Assembly: GCF_018987265.1 (NCBI RefSeq)
Contig: NZ_CP076854.1
Span: 1,178,001-1,242,000 of the forward strand
Length of the DNA: 64,000 bases
Origin: Rhizobium sp. WYJ-E13
GTDB lineage: Bacteria; Pseudomonadota; Alphaproteobacteria; Rhizobiales; Rhizobiaceae
Direction of reading: 5' to 3'
Made by a program: the position numbers and the translations under genes. Positions 63,977-64,000 of the stretch are shown one piece after another. The notes under the pieces were generated by a model. The model was not told the DNA's origin. It did no database searches and was given only the letters and a program-made list of their open reading frames with translations. Numbering within the stretch: the stretch's first letter is position 1; each line of letters starts with the position of its first letter.

Positions 63977-64000
63977 ATGAGCACGCGTAAAACAATCTTG
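63977..64000 (+). CDS. Start of a gene running off the window
   Basis: Only MSTRKTIL is visible. It is taken as a real start because GGAGGT lies five bases before the ATG. It is divergent from the nitronate monooxygenase-like gene and shares its upstream region with site f. Function cannot be judged. Confidence 0.6.

Overview
This window looks like a chromosomal or large-replicon segment of a Rhizobiaceae alphaproteobacterium, most probably a Rhizobium of the leguminosarum/etli/tropici group. The grounds are the L-rhamnose locus in the rhaDI / rhaRSTPQUK order known from Rhizobium leguminosarum, the abundance of ABC uptake systems, an IS91-like element carrying a tyrosine recombinase, and GC-rich rhizobial codon use. 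Species is inference.

Layout. 1-5.0 kb: 4-hydroxybenzoate hydroxylase (pobA) with a divergent AraC regulator and the start of an amino-acid-type ABC binding protein, then an isomerase-like TIM-barrel protein and an amidase. 5.2-8.7 kb: small proteins, a TetR regulator with palindromic operators, an IclR regulator. 8.9-12.0 kb: an ECF41-type sigma factor, a HAD phosphatase, a RibD/DHFR-like reductase and a carboxymuconolactone-decarboxylase/AhpD-like protein; an ECF41-type promoter precedes the sigma gene and a near match precedes the AhpD-like gene. 12.0-23.7 kb: the complete L-rhamnose regulon (isomerase, aldolase/dehydrogenase, DeoR regulator, ABC transporter, mutarotase, kinase) plus a fumarylacetoacetate-hydrolase-family gene. 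23.7-31.8 kb: siderophore uptake (AraC regulator, TonB receptor, FhuC, FhuD, double-length FhuB, DUF2218-siderophore reductase); one palindrome type precedes both the regulator and the receptor. 31.8-38.9 kb: a seven-gene minus-strand unit livK-G-F-H-M, GMC alcohol oxidase/dehydrogenase and 3-hydroxyisobutyrate-dehydrogenase-like protein, probably import and oxidation of an unidentified compound.

39.3-42.9 kb is a mobile-element block: an IS91-like unit (tyrosine recombinase plus HUH transposase) directly followed by an IS3-family element with imperfect terminal inverted repeats. From there to the end (43-64 kb) the content changes to an accessory signalling and detoxification island: a DJ-1/PfpI protein, two MFS transporters, a multi-PAS histidine kinase, an 1836-residue Ser/Thr-kinase/ATPase/GAF/PAS/histidine kinase, a VOC protein, an EF-hand protein, small proteins including one 56-residue membrane protein, an exported alpha/beta hydrolase, a luciferase-like monooxygenase, a SnoaL-like protein, a FixJ-type response regulator and a nitronate-monooxygenase-like protein.

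The main discovery candidate is in this island. A composite palindromic element (core GTATCGGCGATAC next to a CCATnGTACnATGG-type half) recurs, in one orientation and 84-95 bases before the start codon, upstream of four separate minus-strand transcription units; two of them also carry CATAGTC at exactly the same offset. Related palindromes lie in front of the response regulator gene. I infer a FixJ-type two-component regulon fed by one or both large hybrid kinases, which I do not recognise as described. I see no tRNA, rRNA or CRISPR array.
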